From Halalkalibacterium ligniniphilum (GTDB lineage Bacteria > Bacillota > Bacilli > Bacillales > Bacillaceae_D), in NCBI RefSeq assembly GCF_000334155.1, contig NZ_ANNK01000158.1, forward strand, positions 1 through 40,389: a stretch of 40,389 bases of DNA, written 5' to 3'. A program made the position numbers and the translations under genes. Position 1 is the first letter of the stretch, and every line of letters starts with the position of its first letter. Below are positions 24,162-32,752 of this stretch, piece by piece. The notes under the pieces are model-generated. The model saw nothing but the letters and a program-made list of their open reading frames with translations, searched no databases and was not told the DNA's origin.

Positions 24162-24194
24162 AAAAGGGACCTCATAGAAGGGTCTCTTTTTTTT
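24162..24194 (+). terminator. Terminator of fbpA-fbpB
   Basis: AAAGGGACC/GGGTCTCTTT hairpin with eight T, starting right after the fbpB stop. Confidence 0.75.
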
Positions 24195-24280
24195 GGAGAA
24201 GAATGCTGCAAAATGCTCTTATTGAAAGGAGTCTGCCGAGACCTAGTTTTTCTAAGGTCGTCCTAATTATCTGATTTTTG

Positions 24281-24338
24281 TTGACAATGAGAAAGGTTAT
24301 CATTTAAACTGTAATTAATGAGAATGAGAATTATTATC
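24281..24338 (+). promoter_or_regulatory. Promoter and Fur boxes of the DUF2325 operon
   Basis: TTGACA (24281-24286) is followed after 18 bp by TAAACT (24305-24310). GAGAATGAGAATTATTATC (24320-24338) matches 16 of 19 positions of the Fur consensus. TGAGAAAGGTTATCA (24288-24302), inside the promoter spacer, matches 12 of 15. This places the uncharacterised two-gene operon in the iron regulon. Confidence 0.8.
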
Positions 24339-24358
24339 AATAGAAGGAGGGCTTATTT

Positions 24359-24670
24359 ATGTCTTCATTACTTATTGTCGGTGCTGATCATTTAGGAACC
24401 ATTCCGAAAAAATTAAATGGGATAGGCTTTGAAGAAATCATCCATATAAGTGGTAGAAAAGTTCAAATGGTGAAAAAAGAAATCCCTTGTCATATTGATT
24501 TAGTTTTAGTGTTAACGGATTACATCAATCATAATTTGACGTCAGTATTAAAGAAGAAAGCAAACGAACAAGATATTCCGATTTGCTACGCTAAGCGATC
24601 TTGGTGTTCGATCTACAAAGCGATTGGACAATGTGAGCGTGCTTGTCTAAAGGATTGTCAATTTAAATAA
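24359..24670 (+). CDS. Cys-rich DUF2325 protein under Fur control
   Basis: Cytosolic protein of 103 residues with the DUF2325 fold: it begins SLLIVGADHLG like a small Rossmann-type domain and has the family's LVLVLTDYINH core. Its tail is unusually rich in cysteine, C76, C83, C92, C96 and C100, plus C44 earlier, enough to bind a metal or iron-sulphur cluster. GAAGGAGGG precedes the ATG. The next gene starts 14 bp later. The function of DUF2325 is not known. The Fur boxes and cysteines suggest a part in iron or Fe-S handling, which is inference. Confidence 0.75.
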   Translation: MSSLLIVGADHLGTIPKKLNGIGFEEIIHISGRKVQMVKKEIPCHIDLVLVLTDYINHNLTSVLKKKANEQDIPICYAKRSWCSIYKAIGQCERACLKDCQFK

Positions 24671-24684
24671 GCAGGAGGGACACT

Positions 24685-25341
24685 GTGAGCCATTTAACTG
24701 AAACCAATGAACAAACCTTGAATTTACTACATGTACAGTCCTACATAAGCTGTCCCTACCGATTCTATTTTCAAAATCAATTGCGAAACATAGGGGATTC
24801 CACTAACTGGAGGGAGATGACACAGCTTTGTGTGAACAAGATCGTTCAAAAATATTACTTGCTTCAAAAAGAAGAGCGAACAAGCTACAACATATTGCAA
24901 TTAATAAGGGAGCAATGGAGAAAGATAGACCCAGCTTGCTTTTCGGATACCGTCGAGTATGTGACGACTTTTGCGCGGTTCACCGACCATTTGCTTCATT
25001 TTTTACTCTCAGAGCAGCAGGCAGAAATTCCTTTGTTCCTATTTGAATCGATTCCGTTATCTTCCGTTGAAAAAGGTCTCGTGTTTGATGTTGCACTATG
25101 GGGAGAGCGTTCATTTGTCATAAAAAAATTTTTAGTAGACGTAGACGATCACCTTTTACATTCATATTTTTCAGCAGTTGAATATTTTTCACAAAAAGCA
25201 TTTCATATCTTGCCAGAACAAATAGAAGTTCTTGATTTAGGAAGTGCGAGGCGCCATATTCATCTGCCTAAACAATTAAATGCAAGCATGGTCGAGCCGA
25301 TTTGTTTTACATGCCCCATCGTAAATGATTGTAAAGAATAA
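24685..25341 (+). CDS. Uncharacterised protein with AddB/Cas4-like cluster cysteines (PD-(D/E)XK-like)
   Basis: 218 residues, GTG start with AGGAGGG eight bases upstream. One cysteine, C23, stands in SYISCPYRFYF, and three at the very end make C207-x2-C210-x5-C216. This split arrangement, with the SCPYRFYF-type helix, is the signature of Fe-S clusters that staple the RecB-family nuclease domains of AddB and Cas4; the C-x2-C-x5-C spacing equals that of AddB. The middle has KGLVFDVALWGERSFVIKKF where an active nuclease would read G-x-x-D...(I/V)-D-x-K. The second acidic residue appears replaced, so it may bind DNA or a cluster without cutting. It is in one operon with the Fur-controlled DUF2325 gene. 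Fold assignment is inference from the cysteines and motif order. Confidence 0.6.
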   Translation: MSHLTETNEQTLNLLHVQSYISCPYRFYFQNQLRNIGDSTNWREMTQLCVNKIVQKYYLLQKEERTSYNILQLIREQWRKIDPACFSDTVEYVTTFARFTDHLLHFLLSEQQAEIPLFLFESIPLSSVEKGLVFDVALWGERSFVIKKFLVDVDDHLLHSYFSAVEYFSQKAFHILPEQIEVLDLGSARRHIHLPKQLNASMVEPICFTCPIVNDCKE

Positions 25342-25343
25342 AT

Positions 25344-25376
25344 GGAGCGTATTCCTAAAAGGAGTAGGCTCTTTTT
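25344..25376 (+). terminator. Terminator of the DUF2325 operon
   Basis: AGCGTATTCCT/AGGAGTAGGCT hairpin with two mismatches, followed by CTTTTT, directly after the stop of the Fe-S-like gene. Confidence 0.7.
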
Positions 25377-25579
25377 GATCTTTAAAAAATTGGGCAGATG
25401 GCACAAAATAAAAATTTTCTCTAGACTTTTTAATTAAAATATGAAAAAATAAGTTGCATAAGGTAAAAAAAATTAGTGGAAGCTAAAAAGTTTGTCCAGG
25501 AACAATCTCTTTTTTTAGATTTTGTTTTGCCTTGTTGCAACTTTTTGGTTGATAGTAAAAATATAAGGAGGAAGTGACG

Positions 25580-26488
25580 TTGAGAAAAAAGTCTTTGTCG
25601 TTTTTGTTAGCTGGATTAATAAGTGTGGTGCTCGTTGCTTGCGGAGAAGAAGAGCCTAATCAAGATTCATCTGAAGAGGAAGGCCTTCAGATTGTCACAA
25701 GCTTCTCAATTCTCGCTGATCTTGCACAAGAGGTGGCAGGGGATCGCTCGAGTGTAGAGTATATTGTGCCGATTGGAGAAGACCCACATGGATATGAGCC
25801 TGTGCCTAGTGATTTCCAAAAGGTTTCAGATTCAGATGTGTTTTATGTGAATGGACTAGGGCTTGAAGGCTGGTTACAACGTTTAGTTGAAAACGTAGGA
25901 GATGTAAATACGGTTGAAGTATCACAAGGACTAACGACGATACCTTTAGAAGGTCAGGATGGGGAAGACCCTCACGCTTGGCTAGCGGTTTCAAATGCGA
26001 TTCATTATGTGGAAGTCATTAGAGACGACTTAATCGAACGTGACCCTGAAGGAAAAGCTATTTACACGGAGAATGCAGAGGCGTACATTCAAGAGCTTGA
26101 GGAACTAGATTCATTGATTCAAGAAGAGCTTTCAGCGATTGAAGAAAGCAAACGGACGATTGTTGTTAGTGAAAATGCATTCCGTTATTTTGGCGAAGCA
26201 TACGGAATTGAAACAGAAGGGATTTGGGAGCTGAACTCCCATGAGGAAGGAACACCTGGTCAAATTGCGAGAGTGGTTGATTTGATTCAAGATAAAGGAC
26301 TGCCAGCCGTTTTTGTAGAAACGACTGTTAACCAACAGTACATGGAGACTGTCGCAAGCAATGCCAACGTGACGATAGCTGGGGAGGTTTATACTGATGC
26401 AGTAGGCCTTGATGGCAGCGGAGCGGAAACTTATATTACAATGATGGAGCACAATGCGCGAACGTTTGCTGATGGATTAACTCAATAG
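25580..26488 (+). CDS. Manganese-type ABC substrate-binding lipoprotein (cluster A-I)
   Basis: Lipoprotein of 302 residues with lipobox LVAC (C21) and an acidic linker. It belongs to the TroA/PsaA/MntC group. Metal ligands: His in EDPHGYEP, His in EDPHAW, Glu in VSENAFRYFGEAYG and Asp in TDAVGLDG. The third ligand being Glu, not His, and the absence of a His-rich loop point to Mn2+ rather than Zn2+. TTG 25580 is chosen because AAGGAGG lies eight bases before it; an in-frame GTG at 25574 is too close to the site. No ATPase or permease gene is adjacent, so it must work with a transporter encoded elsewhere. I see no convincing Zur or MntR box. Confidence 0.88.
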   Translation: MRKKSLSFLLAGLISVVLVACGEEEPNQDSSEEEGLQIVTSFSILADLAQEVAGDRSSVEYIVPIGEDPHGYEPVPSDFQKVSDSDVFYVNGLGLEGWLQRLVENVGDVNTVEVSQGLTTIPLEGQDGEDPHAWLAVSNAIHYVEVIRDDLIERDPEGKAIYTENAEAYIQELEELDSLIQEELSAIEESKRTIVVSENAFRYFGEAYGIETEGIWELNSHEEGTPGQIARVVDLIQDKGLPAVFVETTVNQQYMETVASNANVTIAGEVYTDAVGLDGSGAETYITMMEHNARTFADGLTQ

Positions 26489-26489
26489 C

Positions 26490-26533
26490 TAAAAAGACCC
26501 TTCTTGCTCATTCAGAGTACGAAGGGTCTTTTA
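26490..26533. terminator. Bidirectional terminator between the convergent lipoprotein and rhomboid genes
   Basis: Perfect arms AAAAGACCCTTC/GAAGGGTCTTTT with A-rich and T-rich flanks serve both strands. It fills the gap between the two stop codons. Confidence 0.85.
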
Positions 26534-26538
26534 AATGG

Positions 26539-27282
26539 TTAAAAAAGCTGTGTTAGGAAGCCGACTAGAACAAGTCCAATGAGTAAAATCCAAAACACTC
26601 GCCCGAAAACTCGAGGGTTTATCTGTCTTCTACGCCAACGATTTGGGTTAAATGTCACTTCCTGCTCATCATAGACATGTTGATACGCATGGTAGGGATG
26701 AGCACCTGCAAGAATAATCGGCGCGAGAGCTGCACCGCCAATGAGTCCAAATAAATGAGCAAGAATGTTAATGTTCGAATTGACAAAGGTCATAACCAAT
26801 CCAATCACTAAAATGATCATAACAAGTTGAGAATTTGCCTGGTCAATTAAATCCTTTCGATTAAGGATCATATACAGATAAATTCCAAAAAGGCCGAATA
26901 TTGCGCCAGAGGCCCCGAGGTGGTAGTATGACAGCCCACCTAAATAATAGGTGGCGATGTTTGCGATAATACCTGAGAGTAAGTAGATAAGTAAGAATTT
27001 CCACTTACCGAGCATTCGCTCAAGAGCTGGGCCAAAAATTACAAGTGAAAATGAATTAAAGACAACATGGCCTAATCCAATATGGAGAAAGATAGGCGTG
27101 ATCAAGCGCCAATATTCTCCGTTCGCCACAGCGTAATTATCACCAATGCCCAATGCTAGAATCGAACCACCGCCTGGTAGTAAGTTCATCCATAAAAATA
27201 AAATGAGATGGATCGCAACAAGCGTCGTCACGACAGGGTAACTTCGGCGAAACGAATAAAAGCTTTCATTTCGGATAAACAT
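26539..27282 (-). CDS. Rhomboid-family intramembrane serine protease
   Basis: Integral membrane protease of 247 residues with six or seven helices. The catalytic serine is in GASGAIFG and the catalytic histidine in NILAHLFGLIGG; the L1-loop-like WR motif (EYWRLITPIF) and HxxxN (HVVFNSFSL) are present. The short N terminus is like B. subtilis YdcA rather than TPR-bearing GlpG/YqgP. ATG 27282 follows AAAAGGTGG; an earlier in-frame ATG at 27300 lacks a site. The substrate is unknown. Confidence 0.92.
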   Translation of the reverse strand: MFIRNESFYSFRRSYPVVTTLVAIHLILFLWMNLLPGGGSILALGIGDNYAVANGEYWRLITPIFLHIGLGHVVFNSFSLVIFGPALERMLGKWKFLLIYLLSGIIANIATYYLGGLSYYHLGASGAIFGLFGIYLYMILNRKDLIDQANSQLVMIILVIGLVMTFVNSNINILAHLFGLIGGAALAPIILAGAHPYHAYQHVYDEQEVTFNPNRWRRRQINPRVFGRVFWILLIGLVLVGFLTQLF

Positions 27283-27719
27283 GATTAACCACCTTTTCAA
27301 TGAGGGCTGTGTTTCAACATTACCCCCTTATGTTCTTTTTTAGAAGATGCATTTTTTAAGCTGCTTAGCTACAGGCACCAGAGGCTTGAGGTCGCTTCAA
27401 TTTCTCCTACAGAAACTGTATGAGCGGCTCCTTCTTTCCACTTGGATGAGAACGAGTTCGTCAGGTAATGCTGAGCAACCTTTCAATGAAGGGGTGTGAG
27501 CGGAAGGGCTTCATTGTTTCATCAACTTGAACTGAAGCTCCGTCCCCTTTTCCACTGAAAACAAATAACATTTAGTTTCGGAGCGCTTGTCATTGCTTGG
27601 CAGGCACCTTGCACTTTTTATTATAACAAGAAGTAGGGGCGGAGGCTTGAAAGATGGTTTTTATGCTAAAGTATATGTATGAAAATCAGCGATTGTTATG
27701 ACGGTTAAGAGGTGAAGGG
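27283..27719. other. Intergenic region between the divergent rhomboid and acpS genes
   Basis: About 430 bp with no convincing gene on either strand. It contains the dispersed repeat at 27358-27403 and a T-rich AcpS leader. No terminator is needed, as both neighbours are transcribed outwards. Confidence 0.6.
27358..27403 (+). repeat. Copy of a dispersed intergenic repeat
   Basis: AGCTACAGGCACCAGAGGCT followed by TGAGGTCGCTT aligns with 39235-39278 over about 43 positions with roughly three quarters identity. From memory, units with TAGCTACAGGCGCCAGCGGCT are scattered through many Bacillaceae genomes. Confidence 0.6.
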
Positions 27720-28079
27720 ATGATTATTGGAACAGGTGTTGATATTGTAGAGATTGAACGAATTCATTCAATGGTCGAGAACCACCCTCAATTTATTGAA
27801 AAAATTTTAACGGTTCAAGAACGGGAAAAATATTATACGTTGTCGAGAAAACGAAAAATCGAGTTCGTTGCAGGTCGCTTTGCTGCAAAAGAAGCTTTTG
27901 TGAAAGCAGCGGGAACTGGGATTTCGGCTCGATTTGGATGGCATGATATTGAAGTATTATCAGAAGAAAATGGAAAGCCATTTATTCAAGCAGAGATTGA
28001 TGCGGTGATTCATGTTTCCATTTCACATAGCCAATCTTATGCGATTTCCCAAGTCATTCTTGAACGCTTGTCAAGCTAG
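27720..28079 (+). CDS. acpS: Holo-[acyl-carrier-protein] synthase
   Basis: Transfers 4'-phosphopantetheine from CoA to the serine of acyl carrier protein, activating fatty acid synthesis. The 119 residues are standard. The Mg2+ ligands are D8 in GTGVDIVEI and the glutamate of RFAAKEAFVKA. GAGGTG lies five bases before the ATG. It is the first gene of the block conserved with B. subtilis (acpS-ydcC-alr-ndoAI-ndoA). Confidence 0.96.
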   Translation: MIIGTGVDIVEIERIHSMVENHPQFIEKILTVQEREKYYTLSRKRKIEFVAGRFAAKEAFVKAAGTGISARFGWHDIEVLSEENGKPFIQAEIDAVIHVSISHSQSYAISQVILERLSS

Positions 28080-28358
28080 TCTGCATATTGCCCGTGTTTG
28101 TCTCATATAGTTGTAATGCGATGAGGGAGACCTATCGATTCAAAGGGAGTAAGGGTAAAAGGGTGCCTCAAGATTAGCTTTTGCTTATTACTAATTAAGC
28201 ATAGCCAATTATTGGGCTAGTCTACCGATCCATCCCTCCATTTGAATGTATAGAACTTCTCCTTTGATAACTAGGAATTTCTCTTTCCTAACGCATCAGG
28301 AAGACAAGGACGTATCTTGTTTTTCTAATCTTTCAAATGAGACAAAGGGGTGAATGCA

Positions 28359-29366
28359 TTGAAAAGAGCAAGATGGTTTGTAGCCCTCGGCCTTATTTTT
28401 ACGCTGATGCTTGTGGGTTGCGGCGAAAAAACACAAGAGGACGTAATCGGAGACTTAGACAAAAAGTTGACGGAAATGAATGGCTACAAAGCAAAAGCAA
28501 CGATGACCCTACAGACAGGTAAAGACCCACAAATGTACGAGGTTGAGGTGTGGCACCAAAGAAAAAGCTTTTATCGAGTCGCCTTGAAAAACCAAAACAA
28601 GGATCAGAGTCAGATTATTTTACGGAATGATGATGGTGTATTTGTCTTAACACCTGCTCTAAACAAAAGCTTCCGTTTCCAAAGTGATTGGCCAACGAAT
28701 AGTAGTCAAGTTTATTTATTTGATTCACTCGTTCAGGACATTTTAATGGACCCGGAGCGTAAATTTACAGCAACTGATGAGCATTATGTATTTCAGACAA
28801 GTACAAATTATCAAAATAAAAACTTGAACAGTCAAGAGGTTACGTTAAATAAAAAGGATTTATCGCCGAGGCAAGTGAAAATAATGAATGCAGACTTAGA
28901 GGTTCTCGTGCAGCTTGATTTTACAGAATTTGCTCTTGATCCTAGCTTTAATGATGGAGACTTTGATATGGAACGGAATATGACAGGAGCTCAGATGGAT
29001 GTTCCGACAATGGCTGAGCCAAGTGAACCGATGACCGTTCATTACCCAATGTATGAACCACAAGGCACGGAGTTTGCAGGTTCTCAAGAAATTGAAACAG
29101 AGAATGGAAAACGGGTTGTTCTTCAATATGAAGGTGAGCGATCGTATACGCTCATTCAAGAGCAGAGCCAAATTGTCCCAGCCTCTATACCAATGCATGT
29201 AAGTGAAGGGGAACCAGTGGATTTAGGTTTTACAATTGGTGTAATGACGGAAGAGTCGATTATGTGGTCATACAACGGTGTCGATTTCTTTTTGGCTTCT
29301 CAAGACCTTGACCAAGAAGAAATGATGGCGATTGCCCGCTCTGTTTATGGAACGCTTGAAAAATAG
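28359..29366 (+). CDS. ydcC: YdcC-like outer-leaflet lipoprotein (LolA/DUF4367 type)
   Basis: Membrane-anchored lipoprotein of 335 residues with lipobox MLVGC (C21). The body is beta-rich: an N-terminal LolA/LppX-like half (about 25-220) and a C-terminal domain with the DUF4367-like pattern ending MWSYNGVDFFLAS. I start at TTG 28359, eight bases after AAGGGG; the GTG at 28350 overlaps the site. It lies between acpS and alr as in B. subtilis. A role in carrying or sensing a lipid or in sporulation is suggested for relatives but not established. Confidence 0.88.
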   Translation: MKRARWFVALGLIFTLMLVGCGEKTQEDVIGDLDKKLTEMNGYKAKATMTLQTGKDPQMYEVEVWHQRKSFYRVALKNQNKDQSQIILRNDDGVFVLTPALNKSFRFQSDWPTNSSQVYLFDSLVQDILMDPERKFTATDEHYVFQTSTNYQNKNLNSQEVTLNKKDLSPRQVKIMNADLEVLVQLDFTEFALDPSFNDGDFDMERNMTGAQMDVPTMAEPSEPMTVHYPMYEPQGTEFAGSQEIETENGKRVVLQYEGERSYTLIQEQSQIVPASIPMHVSEGEPVDLGFTIGVMTEESIMWSYNGVDFFLASQDLDQEEMMAIARSVYGTLEK

Positions 29367-29390
29367 GAATGATTGACGGGGATGGACCAA

Positions 29391-29425
29391 CTGCTCAGTT
29401 CAAACGGATGAACTGGGCTTTCTTT
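29391..29425 (+). terminator. Terminator after ydcC
   Basis: GCTCAGTTCA (29393-29402)/TGAACTGGGC (29409-29418), one G-U pair, followed by TTTCTTT. Confidence 0.7.
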
Positions 29426-29551
29426 CATAAAGTACTGTTGTAAAAAGCCTACCCATTTCATTTCCTCCTCCCCTTTTTGCCTGATTGACATGGCTTGTTT
29501 GCAAGAAGATAATGTTGATAATAGAGAGAACATAAGCAGCAGGATGGTGAA

Positions 29552-30733
29552 ATGGTCGTGGGAGAAGCAACGCAATCATTTTTTCGAGATACGTGGGTAG
29601 AGGTTGATTTATCAGCGATTGAAGATAATATTCGGGGCGTTAAGGAGCTTTATCAAGACAAAGAAATGACAATCATGGCGATTGTAAAAGCAGACGGATA
29701 TGGTCATGGTGCTCTAGAAGTAAGTCGCGCTGCCTTAGATGCAGGAGCAACTTTTCTTGGTGTTGCCCTTCTTGATGAGGCCCTGAAACTCAGGAAGGGA
29801 GGGATTGATGCGCCGATTCTTGTTTTAGGCAGGACGCGTCCGACCGATGTTCAGCTTGCTGTTATGCATAACATTTCATTGACAGTCTACCAGCTCGATT
29901 GGGTGGAAGAAGCGCAAAAGCATTTACAGCCAACTGATACGCTAAAGGTTCATATGAAGCTTGATTCAGGTATGGGACGAATCGGGCTACGAGAAAAAAA
30001 GGAAATAGATGAAATCATCGAGGCGCTTTCCGCTTCTAATACAATCAAATTAGAAGCAATTTTCACCCATTTTGCTACAGCGGATGAGCAAGATCTTCGA
30101 TATTTTCAAGAGCAGTATCAACGGTTTTTAACAATGCTTGAGTGGATTCAGGCAAAGGGTATTACTGTGCCCTACATCCATTGTGGAAATAGTGCCACTG
30201 CACTTCGCTTTCCAGACAAAACCTTCAACATGATTCGTTTTGGCATTTCCATGTATGGACTAACACCTTCCTTAGAGATTAAGGCTGAATTGCCATTTCA
30301 ACTTAAACAGGCTTTCTCGCTTCGCTGTAGGCTAACTCACGTGAAAAAGCTACCTGCTGGTGAAGCGATAAGCTACGGAGCAACGTATCGTACAACAGAG
30401 GATGAATGGATTGGAACATTACCGATCGGGTATGCGGATGGCTGGCTGCGGTATCACGCCTCGAATGGTGGCTATGTATTAGTTGAAGGTGAGGAAGCTC
30501 CATTTGTAGGTCGGATTTGCATGGATCAATGCATGGTAAGATTACCCAAAAAATTTGATGTAGACACGGTCGTAACCCTTATTGGAAAAGATAAGGGGAA
30601 TGAGATTTCCATGGATGATGTGGCTGTGCGTTTAAATACAATTAATTATGAAATCCCTTGTGTAATTGGCCCCCGTGTCCCAAGAACATACTACAGACAA
30701 AAAGAGTTGGTTTCGGTAAAAAATATTAAATAA
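29552..30733 (+). CDS. alr: Alanine racemase
   Basis: PLP enzyme of 393 residues that interconverts L- and D-alanine for peptidoglycan and spore germination control. The PLP lysine is K46 in VKADGYGHG and the second catalytic residue Y275 in ISYGATYRT. The R-x-G-x2-MYG motif (RFGISMYG) is intact. The start ATG follows GGATGGTGA; the first ten residues are not conserved. It is located upstream of the ndoAI-ndoA pair, as in B. subtilis. Confidence 0.96.
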   Translation: MVVGEATQSFFRDTWVEVDLSAIEDNIRGVKELYQDKEMTIMAIVKADGYGHGALEVSRAALDAGATFLGVALLDEALKLRKGGIDAPILVLGRTRPTDVQLAVMHNISLTVYQLDWVEEAQKHLQPTDTLKVHMKLDSGMGRIGLREKKEIDEIIEALSASNTIKLEAIFTHFATADEQDLRYFQEQYQRFLTMLEWIQAKGITVPYIHCGNSATALRFPDKTFNMIRFGISMYGLTPSLEIKAELPFQLKQAFSLRCRLTHVKKLPAGEAISYGATYRTTEDEWIGTLPIGYADGWLRYHASNGGYVLVEGEEAPFVGRICMDQCMVRLPKKFDVDTVVTLIGKDKGNEISMDDVAVRLNTINYEIPCVIGPRVPRTYYRQKELVSVKNIK

Positions 30734-30888
30734 AAAATTGAATGAATGGAAGGAAATCTAGGGAGAATTGGCGAATAATATAGCTTGTTGGGATTGAAAG
30801 CCACTTTGCAATTCCATTATTCAAATGCTATTATTAATCTGGGATAAAAAATCTTGAGGTCACAGGTGGATGTTGGGGGTGCTTGTTT

Positions 30889-31167
30889 GTGTCAGAGCAG
30901 GGTACAAAGCGAATTGTAGTGAGCTTGCCACAGCATTTGTTAAATGAGGTGGATGGTGTCATTAAGGAAGAGAATGTAAACCGTAGCGAATTTATTTCAC
31001 AAGCGACAAAAATGTATCTCCGGGAGCGTAAAAAACGCCAGATTCGTGAGACGATGCAACAAGGTTATATTGAAATGGCTAAAATTAACCTTAATATTGC
31101 ATCAGAAGCTTTTCTTGCCGAGGAGGAAGCCGAACACACCCTAGATCGCTTAGTTAGTGGGGTGTAG
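30889..31167 (+). CDS. ndoAI: Antitoxin EndoAI (MazE-type, ribbon-helix-helix)
   Basis: The 92-residue antitoxin neutralises the EndoA ribonuclease and autoregulates its promoter. The N-terminal RHH domain (RIVVSLPQHLLNEVDG...SEFISQATKMYL) is followed by a C-terminal toxin-binding tail closely matching B. subtilis EndoAI (GYIEMAKINLNI...RLVSG). GTG 30889 is chosen: GGGGGTG lies seven bases upstream and the family starts at this serine-glutamate. It is followed after 3 bp by the toxin. Confidence 0.95.
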   Translation: MSEQGTKRIVVSLPQHLLNEVDGVIKEENVNRSEFISQATKMYLRERKKRQIRETMQQGYIEMAKINLNIASEAFLAEEEAEHTLDRLVSGV

Positions 31168-31170
31168 AGG

Positions 31171-31521
31171 TTGATTGTCAAACGTGGCGACGTGTACTTT
31201 GCTGACTTATCTCCTGTTGTTGGTTCCGAGCAAGGTGGGGTCCGGCCAGTTCTCGTCATCCAAAATGATATTGGGAATCGATTTAGTCCGACCATTATCG
31301 TCGCAGCTATCACTGCTCAAATCCAGAAAGCAAAATTGCCGACTCACGTTGAAATCAATGCAAAGCGGTATGGGTTTGACCGTGATTCGGTGATTTTGTT
31401 AGAGCAAATCCGAACGATTGACAAACAACGGCTCACTGATAAAATCACACATTTGGATGATGATATGATGACGAAAGTGAACGATGCCCTATTGATTAGT
31501 TTAGGGCTCATTGATTTTTAA
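31171..31521 (+). CDS. ndoA: mRNA interferase EndoA (MazF family toxin)
   Basis: Endoribonuclease of 116 residues that cleaves mRNA at a U^ACAU-type pentamer in B. subtilis. The residues [20 protein letters not shown], the catalytic arginine of GGVRPVLV and the threonine/serine of LLEQIRTID are all present. TTG start with GGGGTG six bases upstream; the weak start codon and 3-bp gap after the antitoxin are typical of this pair. It should be intact and active. Confidence 0.96.
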   Translation: MIVKRGDVYFADLSPVVGSEQGGVRPVLVIQNDIGNRFSPTIIVAAITAQIQKAKLPTHVEINAKRYGFDRDSVILLEQIRTIDKQRLTDKITHLDDDMMTKVNDALLISLGLIDF

Positions 31522-31555
31522 CACTCCGTATATGTGTGAGACGGGGTGTTTTTTT
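31520..31555 (+). terminator. Terminator of ndoAI-ndoA
   Basis: AACACTCCGT (31520-31529 region)/ACGGGGTGTT (31541-31550) followed by seven T, beginning at the toxin stop codon. Confidence 0.8.
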
Positions 31556-31916
31556 AATTCACCTTTATCTTAGCTAAGGATAGAGACAGGGCCATAAGAA
31601 TTGGCTTGTAGCAGGCTAGGGTCACAATCTTACCTCATAGACTTTATAGAAAAAAGAAGTTTGCAGAATGGTTAAATGGGGAATACAAAAAGGTGTTTAG
31701 AAGGGGAATCAATGTATGCTCATGAATAGTGAAATGGCTCCTATCAGTAAATCAGATACGACCTAGTTTTTAGGGTTGGTTGTGATACATAGTGTGAAAA
31801 ACGAACATTTTCGCCCATGCTTTTTACAATTGTTATAGAAAATTTTGTGCATTTGCCTTTGCAACTCGAAAAAAGTCATGAAATAATAAAGTTAACAACC
31901 GACTGGAGGATGTTTA
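31556..31916. other. Intergenic region upstream of rsbR
   Basis: About 360 bp without a supportable gene. It should hold the sigma-A promoter of the rsb operon; TTGCAA at 31859-31864 with an AT-rich stretch 19 bp later (TAATAA) is a weak candidate. I see no sigma-B promoter here. Confidence 0.5.
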
Positions 31917-32735
31917 ATGCAACCGTTTATCGTTTCATTTATCATTGAACAAAAAGATGAGCTGCGCGCTCGTTGGGAAGAAGAATTAAACGCGATCCGT
32001 CATGAAAGCTACTTAGAGCGAATCTCTGAAACGCTCTATGAAAATACGAATGCTGAATTCATGTCTCTAGTTTTCGAAACAGTCGAATTAAGTCAAGAAG
32101 AAGCAAAGAATCACTTGAGCCCGCATACCGATCGACTGATTCAAAGTGGATGGCCTCTCGTCTATTTCACGAAAGGATTGCAGGCTTTTCGGCGTGTCAT
32201 GTTAAACGCATTAGCTGAGAAAGAAAAGGATGTCAAGCGAATGCTTGAGGTTTTTAATGACATTGAAACATGGATTGACGGAATGATTAATCAGCTCGTT
32301 CATGATTACACAGGTTCTTGGGAAGATATTTTTGAAATGCAAAAGCTTTCCCTGCTTGAACTTTCTGCTCCCCTTATTCCTGTGTTTGAAGGGGTTACGG
32401 TTATGCCTTTGATTGGAACAATTGACACGCAGCGAGCAAAGCTTATTATGGAGAATTTACTTGATGGTGTTATAAAGCATCGCTCACAAGTCGTTCTCAT
32501 TGATATTACGGGAGTACCTGTTGTGGACACGATGGTTGCCCATCATATCATTCAAGCTTCAGAAGCCGTTCGCTTAGTTGGTGCGAAATGTATATTAGTA
32601 GGGATTCGTCCAGAAATTGCTCAAACGATTGTGAATTTAGGGATCGATTTAGGTAAATTTCCTACAAGAAGCACATTGCGTAAAGGGATAGAGACCGCAT
32701 TAGAATTTACGAATAAGAAAATGGTTAATTTGTAG
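31917..32735 (+). CDS. rsbR: Stressosome protein RsbR (RsbRA-like)
   Basis: Core subunit of the stressosome, the 1.8-MDa cytosolic complex that senses environmental stress upstream of sigma-B. The 272 residues comprise an N-terminal non-haem globin-like sensor domain (about 1-135) and a C-terminal STAS domain (about 150-265). The two threonines phosphorylated by RsbT in B. subtilis are at identical positions: T171 in GTIDTQR and T205 in VVDTMVA. GGAGG lies eight bases before ATG. First gene of the eight-gene operon. Confidence 0.95.
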   Translation: MQPFIVSFIIEQKDELRARWEEELNAIRHESYLERISETLYENTNAEFMSLVFETVELSQEEAKNHLSPHTDRLIQSGWPLVYFTKGLQAFRRVMLNALAEKEKDVKRMLEVFNDIETWIDGMINQLVHDYTGSWEDIFEMQKLSLLELSAPLIPVFEGVTVMPLIGTIDTQRAKLIMENLLDGVIKHRSQVVLIDITGVPVVDTMVAHHIIQASEAVRLVGAKCILVGIRPEIAQTIVNLGIDLGKFPTRSTLRKGIETALEFTNKKMVNL

Positions 32736-32752
32736 GATGGGGGTTGTACAAA

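Noticed and set aside
25380-25579. Possible MntR or Zur box before the Mn-type lipoprotein gene
   Set aside because: The best match (TTGCATAAGGTAAA near 25453) agrees with the MntR consensus at only about 10 of 16 positions, close to chance in such AT-rich DNA.
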